A stretch of DNA of 64,000 nucleotides from Nesterenkonia aurantiaca (GTDB lineage: Bacteria; Actinomycetota; Actinomycetes; Actinomycetales; Micrococcaceae), in assembly GCF_004364585.1 (NCBI RefSeq), contig NZ_SOAN01000009.1, positions 1 to 64,000 of the forward strand, given 5' to 3'. A program made the translations under genes and the position numbers. This document shows positions 49,765 to 58,832 of this stretch, in pieces. Numbering within the stretch: the stretch's first letter is position 1; each line of letters opens with the position of its first letter. The notes beneath the pieces were generated by a model. It saw only the letters and a program-made list of their open reading frames with translations, was not told the origin of the DNA and searched no databases.

Positions 49765-50742
49765 TCAGGGGCGCAGCAGGATCTTGCCCTTGCGGCCCGG
49801 GACGAAGTTCGCCTTCGCCGCCTCCCGCACTTGATCGAAGGGATAGGTCGCCTCGGCGGTCAGCGAAAGCGTGCCGTCCGCGACCCGGGTGAGCAGCTCG
49901 GTGAACAGCTCGCCGCGGCGCTTGGGCGCCAGATCACTCATCACCCGGGAGCCCCAGAAGCCCTTGATCGTGACGTTCTTGAAGATGACCGCGCCGGAGT
50001 TCAGCGCCATCGTGCCACCTGCCATGGCTCCGAAGATGACCAGCGTGGCCTCCTCACCGAGCTGGGAGAGCACGTGATTGCTGGCGTCTCCACCCACGGA
50101 GTCGATGCCCGCGACGATCTTGGCTCCGCCGGTGATCTCGGCGACCCGGTCCTGCCAGCCCGCCGACTCGGTGGAGACGACCCCGGTGATGCCCTGGGCG
50201 CTGAGCTCCTCGACGCCGGCGTCGCGGCGCACCAGGCCGAGCACATTGATGCCTCGGGTCGGGGCCAGCTGGGCGAGCATCCGGCCGACGGCGCCGTTGG
50301 CGGCGTTCTGGATGATCCAGTCCCCCTCGTCCAGGTCCAACCAGTCCAGCAGCGCGATGGTGGAGAAGGGCATCGCGACCAGCTGGGCCGCGACCTCGTC
50401 GGCGGCGTCCTCATCCACCGGGATCAGGCCCGCGGCCGGGGCGGTGAAGTACTCGGCCCAGGCGCCGAAGGTGCCACCGACAGCCACCCGCTGACCCACT
50501 GCAAGGTTCTCCACGCCCTCACCGAGGGCATCGATGACACCGACCGCCTCGGACCCGGTGCGGGCCGGCAGCTCCGGCTTGAAGCCGTAGGACCCGCGGA
50601 TGGTCCACAGGTCGTGGTTGTGGATCGGGGAGAGCAGGGTCCGCACCCGCACCTCTCCGGCGCCGGGATCCGGGGTGGGGACCTCCTCGACGTCGAGGAC
50701 GTCCCATGGCTCGCCGAAGGTCTTCTGGGTGACTGCGCGCAT
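49765..50742 (-). CDS. Zinc-independent MDR oxidoreductase (quinone/enoyl reductase-like)
   Basis: A 325-residue medium-chain dehydrogenase/reductase. HNHDLWTIRGSYGFKPELPARTGSEAVGVID replaces the catalytic-zinc motif, so it should be the zinc-free quinone-oxidoreductase or trans-2-enoyl reductase type. The NADPH-binding fold shows QNAANGAVGRMLAQLA, VLGLVRRD and the later DSVGGD. The substrate cannot be fixed. Start ATG follows GGAAGG by 9 bases. It faces a 2-oxoacid decarboxylase gene across 238 bases, which could point to aldehyde metabolism. Confidence 0.87.
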   Translation of the reverse strand: MRAVTQKTFGEPWDVLDVEEVPTPDPGAGEVRVRTLLSPIHNHDLWTIRGSYGFKPELPARTGSEAVGVIDALGEGVENLAVGQRVAVGGTFGAWAEYFTAPAAGLIPVDEDAADEVAAQLVAMPFSTIALLDWLDLDEGDWIIQNAANGAVGRMLAQLAPTRGINVLGLVRRDAGVEELSAQGITGVVSTESAGWQDRVAEITGGAKIVAGIDSVGGDASNHVLSQLGEEATLVIFGAMAGGTMALNSGAVIFKNVTIKGFWGSRVMSDLAPKRRGELFTELLTRVADGTLSLTAEATYPFDQVREAAKANFVPGRKGKILLRP

Positions 50743-50980
50743 GATGTTCTGCCTTCCGTTGGGTGCTGCTGCATGATGCTGGTGACGCCGATGCTGCTGA
50801 GGCCTCACGCGTGGAGCAACGGCTTTGCGCTGCGGGCTATTCCGTTCGCAGCCCCGCCCGGCGGCCTGGTCAGGATCGGATGTGACGGCTCGCACGTAGA
50901 CTGATCGCACCGTAGACCGTTGGCCGCCCAGTCGAACCACCCGCATCGCTGGAGCCCGCCAAGACCAGAAGGCGAGACCC

Positions 50981-52678
50981 ATGCCCGAAGAAGAACTGTC
51001 CGAAGCCGCCCAGGATGCGTCCCTGGAGAACTACACCATCGGTGACTACCTGCTGGACCGGTTGGCCGAACTCGGCCTGACCGAGCTGTTCGGGGTCCCC
51101 GGAGACTTCAACCTCCATTTCCTGGACCATGTGGTCGCCCACCGCGGGATCCGCTGGGTCGGTTCCGCCAATGAGCTCAACGCCGGCTACAGCGCCGACG
51201 GCTACGCCCGGATCCGCGGCATCGGCGCCTTCCTGACCACATACGGCGTCGGGGAGCTCTCCGCGATCAACGCCGTGGCCGGCTCCTACGCCGAGTCCGT
51301 GCCGGTGGTCCAGATCGTCGGCGCTCCGCCCAAGGAGACCCAGGCCTCGGGTCGCAAGATCCACCACTCGTTGGGCGACGGCGACTTCAAGCACTTCCTG
51401 CGCATGGCCGAAGAGGTCACCTGCGCGCACGCGGACCTCGATGCCCCCACCGCCACCTGGGAGATCGACCGGGTCCTGCGCGATGTGGTCTTCCGCCGAC
51501 GCCCCGGATATCTGATGCTGGCCGCCGACGTCGCCGAGGTCGCCGCCTACCCGCCCTCGGAGCCGCTGACCACCGACCTGCCGGTGACCACCCCGCGCGC
51601 CGTCGCCGCCTTCGAAGCCGCGGTGCGCCGCTTCCTGCCCGGGCGGCGCACCGCGGTGCTCGCCGATCTGCTGGTCCACCGACTCGGCGCCACCGAGGAG
51701 CTGGCCTCCTTCCTCACCGAGTCCGAGCTCCCCTTCGCCACCCTGGCCTGGGGCAAGACCCTGGTCGATGAGTCGGACCCGAACTTCGTGGGCATCTACG
51801 CCGGAGCCGCGTCGCAGGATCGGGTGCGCGAGGTCATCGAGGGTGCCGATGCGCTGATCACCCTCGGGGTGGAATACACCGACAACACCACCGCCGGGTT
51901 CTCGATGGATCTCGATCCCGCCCGGATGATCGACGTCTCCCGCTTCGGCGCCCGGGTCGGTGACGAGGTGTTCACCCCGATCTCGCTGCAGGACGCGCTC
52001 GCGGTCCTGCATCGGGTCACCACCGAGCTCGACGACGTCGTCCCCATGCCCGCTGCTGAGGCTCCGGCGCCGGAGACCCCACGGGAGCCCTCCGAGGGTC
52101 CGCTGACCCAGGACGGCCTCTGGTCGGTGCTGGCCTCGCAGCTGGAGTCGGCCAACATCGTCGCGGCCGACCAGGGAACCAGCTACTTCGGGATGGCCTC
52201 CCACCGCTTCCCGGCGAAGTCCACGTTCATCGGGCAGCCCATGTGGGGCTCGATCGGCTACACCCTGCCCGCGATCATCGGTGCCGGGCTCGCCGACCCC
52301 AGCCGCCGACCGGTGCTGCTCATCGGTGACGGCTCTGCCCAGCTCACCATCCAGGAGATGGGCGTGATGATCCGGGAGAAGCTGCCCGTGGTCGTGGTGC
52401 TGGTCAACAACGACGGATACACCGTGGAACGCGCCATCCACGGCCCCGACGAGATCTACAACGACATCGCGCCGTGGCGCTGGGAGCTGGTGCCCCGCCT
52501 CTTCGGCGCCGAGGAGGCGGACTACCTCTACCGCCGGGTCACCACGGAGAAGGAGCTGCTTGCGGCCTGCAAGGACACCATGAGCAACCGCGAGAAGCTG
52601 GTCTTCATCGAGGCGATCACCGACCGCGATGACATCCCGCAGCTGCTCCAGGATGTGGCCAACGCGCTCAAGCGCTGA
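50981..52678 (+). CDS. Thiamine-diphosphate-dependent 2-oxoacid decarboxylase
   Basis: A 565-residue enzyme of the pyruvate/indolepyruvate/branched-chain ketoacid decarboxylase group, turning 2-oxoacids into aldehydes. N-terminal PYR domain with GVPGDFNLHFLD and the ThDP-activating Glu in SANELNAGYSADGYARIRG; a catalytic His pair in KIHHSLGDGDF; the C-terminal PP domain with GDGSAQLTIQEMGVMIREKLPVVVVLVNNDGYTVERAIHG (GDG...NN motif). The His pair distinguishes decarboxylases from acetolactate synthases. Preferred substrate is unclear. An Ala/Pro/Glu linker occurs near residues 350-375. Directly downstream lies the SRP RNA gene. Confidence 0.9.
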   Translation: MPEEELSEAAQDASLENYTIGDYLLDRLAELGLTELFGVPGDFNLHFLDHVVAHRGIRWVGSANELNAGYSADGYARIRGIGAFLTTYGVGELSAINAVAGSYAESVPVVQIVGAPPKETQASGRKIHHSLGDGDFKHFLRMAEEVTCAHADLDAPTATWEIDRVLRDVVFRRRPGYLMLAADVAEVAAYPPSEPLTTDLPVTTPRAVAAFEAAVRRFLPGRRTAVLADLLVHRLGATEELASFLTESELPFATLAWGKTLVDESDPNFVGIYAGAASQDRVREVIEGADALITLGVEYTDNTTAGFSMDLDPARMIDVSRFGARVGDEVFTPISLQDALAVLHRVTTELDDVVPMPAAEAPAPETPREPSEGPLTQDGLWSVLASQLESANIVAADQGTSYFGMASHRFPAKSTFIGQPMWGSIGYTLPAIIGAGLADPSRRPVLLIGDGSAQLTIQEMGVMIREKLPVVVVLVNNDGYTVERAIHGPDEIYNDIAPWRWELVPRLFGAEEADYLYRRVTTEKELLAACKDTMSNREKLVFIEAITDRDDIPQLLQDVANALKR

Positions 52679-52721
52679 GCTCCATTGGCCTTCTCGGCCG
52701 CGGCCGAGATACGATGACTCC

Positions 52722-52811
52722 TGGCCCCACGTGCGGTGCCACCCTGCTGAACTCCCCCAGGACCGGAAGGTAGCAAGGGTAAGCGGGCTCTGGCAGGTGC
52801 ACGTGGGGCTC
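52722..52811 (+). ncRNA. ffs: Signal recognition particle RNA, small bacterial type
   Basis: About 90 bases. The ends pair (GCCCCACGTGC with GCACGTGGGGC) and the universally conserved hairpin is present: CCAGGACCGGAAGGTAGCAAGGG, which is split by the GGAA tetraloop with symmetric loop A-rich bases, followed by CTCTGGCAGGTGC. A TACGAT box at 52710-52715 sits 7 bases ahead. This RNA binds Ffh and directs membrane proteins to the translocon. Confidence 0.92.
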
Positions 52812-52894
52812 TTAATGTCTCCAGCCGTTTTTCGCCTGGCCGGTTTCTCGACAGGATCAGCCCCTGGACGGACGACCCCCCGCCGCTGAGTTCC

Positions 52895-52900
52895 TAGTCT
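52895..52900 (+). promoter_or_regulatory. -10 element for a leaderless membrane-protein mRNA
   Basis: TAGTCT, 6 bases, ATG of the gene at 52907. No ribosome binding site. Confidence 0.45.
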
Positions 52901-52906
52901 CTTGGT

Positions 52907-53491
52907 ATGACATCATCTCCAAGCTCCCCCTCCACAGCTGTCCAGTCGCCTTCTCGAGCCCCCGCGTGGCTGGGCAACCGGTGGGTCCAAGGTGCTGCCG
53001 TGGGGCTCCTGACCCTGGTGCCGGTGCGCAGGTATCCGGAATGGCTGCGTCAGGCCGCCATGTGGGTCCCAGCCGCAGGTGCCACCGCGGTGCTGGTGAC
53101 TCCTCGAGTCTGGGAGGCGATGGCAGAGGCTGGAGCGAGACTGCCCGAGGAAGCGGAGCAGGAACACGAGCGGGAACAGGGCGAGCCGGAGCCGGTTGCG
53201 GAGGAGCAGCCACGTGAAGGACACAAGCCGCCGCCGACCGTTCGGCGCAAGGTGGCGCTGTGGAGCATCGGGGTTGCCGCCGGAGCTTCGGTCTACGGGT
53301 ACATGCGATTCTCGCTGTGGGCTGATGGCGCCATAGAGGACAAGCTGCGTGAGCTCGGCGTCGCGCGGCCACGGATGGTGATGGCCGTGCTGGGTGGTCT
53401 GGTCGCAGGAGCCACCGGGGGCACCCCGGAGCAGCCGAGGCCACGCGTCGGCATCGCAGAGGGTGAGCCTCGGCTCGCCGCATCCGTCTGA
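52907..53491 (+). CDS. Small membrane protein of unknown function
   Basis: A 194-residue protein I do not recognise. It shows a Ser/Pro-rich start, two hydrophobic stretches (about 28-45 and 49-66), a strongly acidic/Gln central region (about 70-105, EEAEQEHEREQGEPEPV), then a third hydrophobic helix (VALWSIGVAAGASVYGYM) and a final one with MVMAVLGGLVAGATGG. The segment FSLWADGAIEDKLRELGVARPRM between them looks conserved, like a short structured loop. The gene starts 6 bases after a TAGTCT box. Confidence 0.7.
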   Translation: MTSSPSSPSTAVQSPSRAPAWLGNRWVQGAAVGLLTLVPVRRYPEWLRQAAMWVPAAGATAVLVTPRVWEAMAEAGARLPEEAEQEHEREQGEPEPVAEEQPREGHKPPPTVRRKVALWSIGVAAGASVYGYMRFSLWADGAIEDKLRELGVARPRMVMAVLGGLVAGATGGTPEQPRPRVGIAEGEPRLAASV

Positions 53492-53517
53492 TGAATCTTC
53501 CACACCCGGCAAGCTTC

Positions 53518-53523
53518 TAGACT
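53518..53523 (+). promoter_or_regulatory. -10 element for a leaderless LytR_C gene
   Basis: TAGACT, 6 bases, ATG at 53530. No ribosome binding site. Confidence 0.45.
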
Positions 53524-53529
53524 TGTCCC

Positions 53530-54057
53530 ATGGATCACCGGCCCGCGAGCACGCGCACCCAGCGCCTGCTGATCTGGTTGGGCACCTTCGCCGTGATCGG
53601 GCTGATCAGCGGGACCAGTTGGCTCATGATCAATGGAACGCTGCCGGTGAGCATCTTCGGCCGCGGCTCGATCCCCGCGGCAGACCAGTGCCCCTCCGGC
53701 ACCCAGCAGCCGGTGGTGCCCGAACGGGTCCGGATCTCGGTGTTCAACACCACCAACGCGCCCGGGCTGGCCCACCAGGTGGCCGATGAGCTCAGCCTTC
53801 GCGGCTTCCGGGTGGCCGACGTCGACAACGACTACTTCGCCGACACGGGCTTCGCCGGGATCATCCGGGTGGGGGACCGCGGCCTGCGGCAGGCCTACAC
53901 CCTGCAGCAGCACATCCCCGGCAGCATGGTGGACGTCGATGACCGCGGCGACTTCCGCGTGGACCTGATTCTGGGCTCCGAGTTCGAGGTCCAGGACATA
54001 GAAGAGGCCGAGGACCTCGATCTGGTCCCCGGCCTCCTGCGCTGCTCTGCGGACTGA
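53530..54057 (+). CDS. Membrane-anchored LytR C-terminal (LytR_C) domain protein
   Basis: A 175-residue protein with one N-terminal transmembrane helix (RLLIWLGTFAVIGLISGTSWLMI, about 12-34) and an extracytoplasmic LytR_C domain: RISVFNTTNAPGLAHQVADELSLRGFRVADVDND...TGFAGIIRVGDRGLRQAYTLQQHIPGSMVDVDDRGD...VDLILGSEF. The domain occurs at the C-terminus of some LytR-CpsA-Psr enzymes and alone in actinobacterial cell-envelope proteins. Its ligand is unknown. A 14-base palindrome (CTGAGCC-GGCTCAG) covers the stop codon. Confidence 0.82.
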   Translation: MDHRPASTRTQRLLIWLGTFAVIGLISGTSWLMINGTLPVSIFGRGSIPAADQCPSGTQQPVVPERVRISVFNTTNAPGLAHQVADELSLRGFRVADVDNDYFADTGFAGIIRVGDRGLRQAYTLQQHIPGSMVDVDDRGDFRVDLILGSEFEVQDIEEAEDLDLVPGLLRCSAD

Positions 54058-54078
54058 GCCGGCTCAGCCCCGTTCAGT

Positions 54079-54516
54079 TCAGTGCGCGTTCTTCCAGCGC
54101 CGGGCGGCGATGAAGCTGCGCACGCCCAGGACGATGTAGACCACGAGCACGATCACGGTGACCAGCGAGGAGATCACGGCTCCCGGGTTCTCGGACTCGC
54201 CGGTGAAGAGCTCGGGCAGGCTCATCAGCGGCATGATCATCCCGAAGGCGCCGAGCAGCGCGACCACCAGGGCGATATGGACGCCGAGCTTGCGGTTCTT
54301 CAGCGCGATGCCGCCGCTGATCAGCAGCAGCACACCGACCACTGAGGGGATCAGCGCGGTCACGCTGGCGAAGCCGGTGGCCACGTAGCCGGCGACGCCG
54401 ATCACCACCAGCAGGCCGCCGACGATCAGGGTCAGACGCGGCATCGGGCTCGCCGGAGCGGCGGGGGCCGTCGTCGTCGATCTCGTGGAGTTCCTCGGTG
54501 TTGCGGGGTTGGTCAT
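54079..54516 (-). CDS. Small multi-pass membrane protein of unknown function
   Basis: A 145-residue protein with four hydrophobic helices at about 27-48, 52-70, 78-98 and 115-136 and short basic ends (AARRWKNAH). The first 25 residues are Ser/Thr/Pro/Ala. No named family is recognised; it resembles small DUF-type actinobacterial membrane proteins. ATG is preceded by GAAGGAGCACC. The gene faces aceA across 204 bases with a perfect inverted repeat near its own promoter. Confidence 0.75.
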   Translation of the reverse strand: MTNPATPRNSTRSTTTAPAAPASPMPRLTLIVGGLLVVIGVAGYVATGFASVTALIPSVVGVLLLISGGIALKNRKLGVHIALVVALLGAFGMIMPLMSLPELFTGESENPGAVISSLVTVIVLVVYIVLGVRSFIAARRWKNAH

Positions 54517-54555
54517 GGTGCTCCTTCTCGGGTGGCGGGGGTGGTGCGTCCTGTC

Positions 54556-54576
54556 TCTTCTACACAGTGTAGAAGA
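54556..54576. promoter_or_regulatory. Perfect inverted repeat in the membrane-protein/aceA spacer
   Basis: TCTTCTACA, CAG, TGTAGAAGA: 9-base perfect arms, 39 bases ahead of the minus-strand membrane protein gene. A likely repressor site for that gene; regulator unknown. Confidence 0.45.
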
Positions 54577-54610
54577 TCCGGATCCATCACATCTTTCGAC
54601 GTTTCTTCGA

Positions 54611-54665
54611 TTGCGCAAAGAAGTGCGGATCTTTGATGGGAAAACCCTGGCGCTTGGGTTGCGCA
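54611..54665 (+). promoter_or_regulatory. Paired TTGCGCA motifs upstream of aceA
   Basis: TTGCGCA occurs at 54611-54617 and 54659-54665, the first followed by AAG. They lie in the aceA promoter and resemble the TTTGCAAA-type words bound by RamB, a regulator of glyoxylate-cycle genes in corynebacteria. A RamB-like gene lies 4 kb downstream. The link is inference. Confidence 0.35.
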
Positions 54666-54720
54666 GGGCGTGAACTGGGGTTGTCCCCGAAAAACGGTCC
54701 ACGATTCAAAGGAGATTCAG

Positions 54721-56088
54721 ATGACCGACACACTTACTCCGCAGTCCGAGACATCGCAGACCTCGCAGCCCGAGGGCACGCTCAGCCCCGAGACCAAAGA
54801 GGTCTTCCAGCAGAAGGTCGACGCGCTGCAGCAGGACTGGGACACCAACCCCCGCTGGGAACACACCACCCGCGACTACTCCGCAGCCGAGGTCATCAAG
54901 CTGCAGGGCAACGTCCAGGAGGAGCACACGCTGGCCAAGCGCGGCTCCGAGAAGCTCTGGAGCCAGCTCACCGCAGAGCACGCCGAGGGCAAGTACACCA
55001 ACTCCCTGGGCGCGCTGACCGGCAACATGGCGGTCCAGCAGGTCAAGGCCGGGCTGCGCGCCATCTACCTCTCCGGCTGGCAGGTCGCCGGCGACGCCAA
55101 CCTCTCGGGCCACACATACCCGGACCAGTCGCTCTACCCGGCGAACTCGGTGCCTTCCGTGGTGCGCCGGATCAACAACGCTCTGCTGCGCGCGGATCAG
55201 ATCGACTACCTCGAGGGCACCCGCACGGTGGAGGACTACATGGTCCCGATCATCGCCGACGCCGAGGCCGGGTTCGGCGGACCGCTGAACGCCTACGAGC
55301 TGATGAAGTCCATGATCGCCTCCGGCGCGGCCGGTGTGCACTGGGAAGATCAGCTCGCCTCGGAGAAGAAGTGTGGACACCTCGGCGGCAAGGTGCTGAT
55401 CCCCACCGGCCAGCACGTGCGCACGCTGCAGTCAGCCCGCCTGGCCGCCGATGTGCACAACACCCCCAGCGTGGTCATCGCCCGCACCGATGCCGAGGCT
55501 GCCACGCTGATCACCTCCGACGTGGACGAGCGCGACCAGGCCTTCATCACCGGGGAGCGCACCGCCGAGGGCTTCTACAAGGTGCGCAACGGCATCGAGC
55601 CCTGCATCTCCCGGGCGAAGGCCTATGCACCCTACGCGGACCTGATCTGGATGGAGACCGGCACCCCGGACCTGGAGTACGCCAAGCAGTTCGCCGAGGC
55701 GGTCAAGGCCGACTTCCCGGACCAGATGCTGGCCTATAACTGCTCGCCCTCGTTCAACTGGAAGAAGCACCTCGACGACGAGACCATCGCGAAGTTCCAG
55801 CGCGAGCTGGGCGCCATGGGCTTCACCTTCCAGTTCATCACCCTGGCCGGCTTCCACGCGCTGAACTACTCGATGTTCGAGCTGGCGCGCGGCTATAAGG
55901 ACAACCAGATGAAGGCCTATGTGGAGCTGCAGGAGAAGGAGTTCGCAGCCGAAGCAGACGGCTACACGGCCACCAAGCACCAGCGCGAGGTCGGCACCGG
56001 ATACTTCGATGCCATCTCGACCACGTTGAACCCCGAGTCCTCGACGGTGGCCTATAAGGGTTCCACCGAAGCAGGACAATTCCACTGA
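54721..56088 (+). CDS. aceA: Isocitrate lyase
   Basis: A 455-residue enzyme of the glyoxylate shunt, splitting isocitrate into succinate and glyoxylate. Family features: [60 protein letters not shown] with the active-site KKCGH Cys, [10 protein letters not shown], and [14 protein letters not shown] chosen over upstream frame because AAAGGAG lies 6 bases before it. It is followed 28 bases later by a malate-synthase-like gene, which mirrors the usual aceBA pairing. Confidence 0.96.
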   Translation: MTDTLTPQSETSQTSQPEGTLSPETKEVFQQKVDALQQDWDTNPRWEHTTRDYSAAEVIKLQGNVQEEHTLAKRGSEKLWSQLTAEHAEGKYTNSLGALTGNMAVQQVKAGLRAIYLSGWQVAGDANLSGHTYPDQSLYPANSVPSVVRRINNALLRADQIDYLEGTRTVEDYMVPIIADAEAGFGGPLNAYELMKSMIASGAAGVHWEDQLASEKKCGHLGGKVLIPTGQHVRTLQSARLAADVHNTPSVVIARTDAEAATLITSDVDERDQAFITGERTAEGFYKVRNGIEPCISRAKAYAPYADLIWMETGTPDLEYAKQFAEAVKADFPDQMLAYNCSPSFNWKKHLDDETIAKFQRELGAMGFTFQFITLAGFHALNYSMFELARGYKDNQMKAYVELQEKEFAAEADGYTATKHQREVGTGYFDAISTTLNPESSTVAYKGSTEAGQFH

Positions 56089-56116
56089 TCCACCGGCATT
56101 GACAAAGGAGTCAGCC

Positions 56117-56776
56117 ATGAACGCCCAGACCAGCACATCCTTGCACTCCAGCACCGAACCCCGGAATGAAAGCGTCACCGATCCGACCGAGGCCAGTGTG
56201 AGCAGCGGCATCACGATCAACGGGATCACCCTCACGGCACCGCGGGCACCGCGGCAGAACGAGGTGTTCACCGCGGATGCGCTGACCTTCCTGAGCACCC
56301 TGCACCGCGAATTCGGCACACGTATCGCCGAACTTCAGGCGCCGGAGCTCCAGCCGCAGCGGAACTTCGCGCCGAGCCCGACGGGGCGGCGCGGAAGTGC
56401 GGAGGAGGCCGAGGCCTCCTGGAAGGCGCTGGTCGAGCGGTACCTGGTGGAACCTCCCGCCGCCTTTGCGACTCCCCGGCGACTGACCCGGTCCGAGGAC
56501 CGGATCTTCTCGAACGGGCAGCCGCTTTCGGCAGGGCTGGTCGACTTCGCGCTGCATATCCAGCGTCGGGCGCGCCGCCTGGTCTCGGAGGGCAGGGCTC
56601 CGTTCATCTCGCTGCTCGGCATCGAGGGTGAAGAGGAGCTGGAGATCTGGCAGGAGATGTTCACCCGGGCTGAAGAGCTGGTCGGACTCCCGGCCGGCAC
56701 CATCCGGGCCATCACGTTCAGCGCCGAGCAGGACGACGCCGGCGGTGCGGTCCTGCTGCAGAAGCGGGCCCGCTGA
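56117..56776 (+). CDS. Truncated, internally deleted malate synthase A-like protein
   Basis: A 219-residue protein matching two separate stretches of malate synthase A (normally about 530 residues). Residues 31-80 resemble the N-terminal domain (ITLTAPRAP...VFTADALTFLSTLHREFGTRIAEL). Residues 129-205 resemble a mid-barrel segment: NGQPLSAGLVDFALHIQRRARRLVSEG, then FISLLGIEGEEELEIWQEMFTRAEELVGLPAGTIRAITFSAE, degraded from the usual GPYFYLPKLE...ARLW...GxPRGTIRATVLIET. The first part of the barrel and everything beyond the second block, including catalytic acid residues, are missing. AAAGGAG precedes the ATG, and the frame is intact, so it is probably expressed. Enzyme activity is not expected; regulation of AceA or an unrelated role is open. 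Confidence 0.65.
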   Translation: MNAQTSTSLHSSTEPRNESVTDPTEASVSSGITINGITLTAPRAPRQNEVFTADALTFLSTLHREFGTRIAELQAPELQPQRNFAPSPTGRRGSAEEAEASWKALVERYLVEPPAAFATPRRLTRSEDRIFSNGQPLSAGLVDFALHIQRRARRLVSEGRAPFISLLGIEGEEELEIWQEMFTRAEELVGLPAGTIRAITFSAEQDDAGGAVLLQKRAR

Positions 56777-56806
56777 ACCGCGGCTGGCCTCCGCAAGACA
56801 GACAGA

Positions 56807-56860
56807 GACCCCCGGTCCCACGATCGAGTCCATGACTCGCCGTGGGGCCGGGGGTCTTTG
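56807..56860 (+). terminator. Rho-independent-type terminator after the malate-synthase-like gene
   Basis: 15-base stem GACCCCCGGTCCCAC / GTGGGGCCGGGGGTC with one G-T pair, 20-base loop carrying GAGTC/GACTC, then TTTGTC. Confidence 0.8.
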
Positions 56861-56902
56861 TCATCGGGCCCTGATCAGCAGTCGCTGATCAACGTCCGCA
56901 GA

Positions 56903-57811
56903 TCACTCCTTGAGCGAGTCGATCAGCTCGGCGTTCTCTTCCATCCAGACCTGAGCGGCCTCTTCTTCGTTGTCCGCGTACTCGTTGACCATCATGTCCT
57001 CGAGCTCCGCGTATTCCTCATCGGAGAGCGTGAAGTTGCCCATCCACTCGGCCACCTCGGGGAACTCCTCGGAGAACTCGGAGTTGGCGATGAAGTTCAG
57101 CGTCTCGGGCTCGCCCAGCGCGCCTTCCGGGTCCTCGAGATCCTTCAGGTCGAAGTCGCCGTAGGCGTAGAACGGACGCCACAGGGTCACCACGATGTCC
57201 TCCTCGTCGTCGATGGCTGAGCCCAGCTCGGTCAGCATCGCCGCGGTGGAGGATTCGACGAGCTCGAAGTCTGCATCCAACTCATAGGCAGGGAACACGT
57301 CATTGGCGGTCACGCCCATATGACCGGAGCCCGGCTCGATGCCGATGACCTGACCGTTGAAGTCCTCGACATTGTCAGGAAGCTCAGCGATCGAGTCGAT
57401 CTCGGTGTATTCGGGGACCGCCAGGGTCAGCACAGCACCCTCGTAGTACGCGCCGAGATCCTCGAGGTCGTCACCGTATTCGTCCATGTACTCGGCGTGG
57501 GTGACCTCCGGCCATGCGGAGGGATACACGTCGAGGTCGCCCTGCGCCACACCTGTGTAGAGCGGGGCGGCATCGTTGATCTCTTCGATCTCGACCTCGT
57601 AGCCTTCGTCCTCGAGGATGCCCTGCCAGAGGTAGGCCATGCTCAGACCATCGGTCCAGCTGGGAATGATGCCCAGGGTGACGGTGCCGGAGGCCTCGGC
57701 CTCGTCCCCGTTCTCTGCGGCGTCGTCCCCTCCGCCGCAGGCGGTCAGCGCGAGAGCCGCCGCGGCGGTCAGGCCGATGAACTTCGATGCTGTGCCAGTT
57801 CGTGTACTCAT
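56903..57811 (-). CDS. proX: Glycine betaine/proline ABC transporter substrate-binding lipoprotein
   Basis: A 302-residue solute-binding protein (OpuAC/ProX-type). Lipoprotein signal peptide with lipobox LTAC and Cys after ALALTA. IIPSWTDGLSMAYLWQGILEDEGYEVE is the family start, with aromatic cage residues (Trp, Tyr) expected for a quaternary amine; YPSAWPEVTHAEYMDEYG and VVTLWRPFYAYGDFDLKDLEDP follow. It is extremely acidic, consistent with life in salt. GAGG precedes the chosen ATG by 7 bases; a second ATG lies four codons upstream. Last gene of a proV-proW-proX operon. Confidence 0.9.
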   Translation of the reverse strand: MSTRTGTASKFIGLTAAAALALTACGGGDDAAENGDEAEASGTVTLGIIPSWTDGLSMAYLWQGILEDEGYEVEIEEINDAAPLYTGVAQGDLDVYPSAWPEVTHAEYMDEYGDDLEDLGAYYEGAVLTLAVPEYTEIDSIAELPDNVEDFNGQVIGIEPGSGHMGVTANDVFPAYELDADFELVESSTAAMLTELGSAIDDEEDIVVTLWRPFYAYGDFDLKDLEDPEGALGEPETLNFIANSEFSEEFPEVAEWMGNFTLSDEEYAELEDMMVNEYADNEEEAAQVWMEENAELIDSLKE

Positions 57812-57893
57812 GATGTGCCTCATTCTGTTGGGTGCGGGTGCGGTGTCTGGTCTGTGGTCTCGGGTGTGGCTTCGCGCGGCGAGCGAGGCCGGA

Positions 57894-58832
57894 TCAGGCG
57901 GCCTTCGTGGCGGCGGGCTCAGGGCTTCGTCGAGGACGGCCCCGACGCAGCAGCTTCGACATCCGTCCCACGGCCATGCCGCCGTGACCGATGGCGGAGG
58001 TGACGCGGTCCAGATAGATGGCCAGGACGACGACGGCGAGCCCGGCCTCGAACGCCAGGCCGATGTCCAGGCTGCCGATGGCTCGCATGACCTCCCCGCC
58101 GAGGCCCCCGGCGCCGACGAGGCCAGCGATGACGGCCATGGACAGCGCCAGCATGATGACCTGATTGACCCCGGCCATGATGGTCTTCAGTGCCAGCGGA
58201 AGCTGGATGCGCAGCAAGATCTGCCCGGGGGTGCTGCCGAAGGCGTGGCCTGCCTCCACCACTTCGGGGTCGACTCCGCGGATGCCCAGCTCGGTGAACC
58301 GCACCCCGGGTGGAAGCGCGAAGATGATGGTCGCGACGACACCGCTGGTGACACCGATGCTGAACAGCGTCACCACGGGAACCAGCCAGACGAAGGCCGG
58401 CATGGTCTGCATCAGGTCCATCACCGGCCTGATCGCCCCGCTGACCCGGTCTGACCGGGCAGCCCAGATTCCGAGCGGGATCGCGATCACCAGGGCGATG
58501 CCGGCCGCTACGGCCACCAGGGCCAGCGTGGTCATGGCGTTCTCCCACTGATCGATGCTGATCACAAAGACCAGCATCACGATCGAGAGGAGACCCAGCT
58601 TCCAGTCCTTGACCAGCCACCCCAGGAGAGAGAACGCCACAGCGAGCAGGAGCGCGTCCGGAGTGTTGAGCAGGTCGTCCAGGCCGCTGGTCAGAGTTGA
58701 GACGACGGTTCTGATCAGGTCGAACAGGGCACCGAGGTTGTCGTTGACCCAGCCGAAGCCGGTCTCGATCCATTCGCCGACGTTCAACCGGGGGACCCCG
58801 GCTCCTTCAGTCTCTTGAGCAGTGGTGATCAT
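57894..58832 (-). CDS. proW: Glycine betaine/proline ABC transporter permease
   Basis: A 312-residue permease with about seven helices of the ProW type. Characteristic are the cytoplasmic EAA loop GVDPEVVEAGHAFGSTPGQILLRIQLPLALKTIMAGVNQVIML, the preceding VMDLMQTMPAFVWLVPVVTLF, and a long N-terminal extension with IDQWENAMTT. It overlaps the ATPase gene by ATGA. The 82-base gap before proX gives no clear terminator. Confidence 0.92.
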   Translation of the reverse strand: MITTAQETEGAGVPRLNVGEWIETGFGWVNDNLGALFDLIRTVVSTLTSGLDDLLNTPDALLLAVAFSLLGWLVKDWKLGLLSIVMLVFVISIDQWENAMTTLALVAVAAGIALVIAIPLGIWAARSDRVSGAIRPVMDLMQTMPAFVWLVPVVTLFSIGVTSGVVATIIFALPPGVRFTELGIRGVDPEVVEAGHAFGSTPGQILLRIQLPLALKTIMAGVNQVIMLALSMAVIAGLVGAGGLGGEVMRAIGSLDIGLAFEAGLAVVVLAIYLDRVTSAIGHGGMAVGRMSKLLRRGRPRRSPEPAATKAA

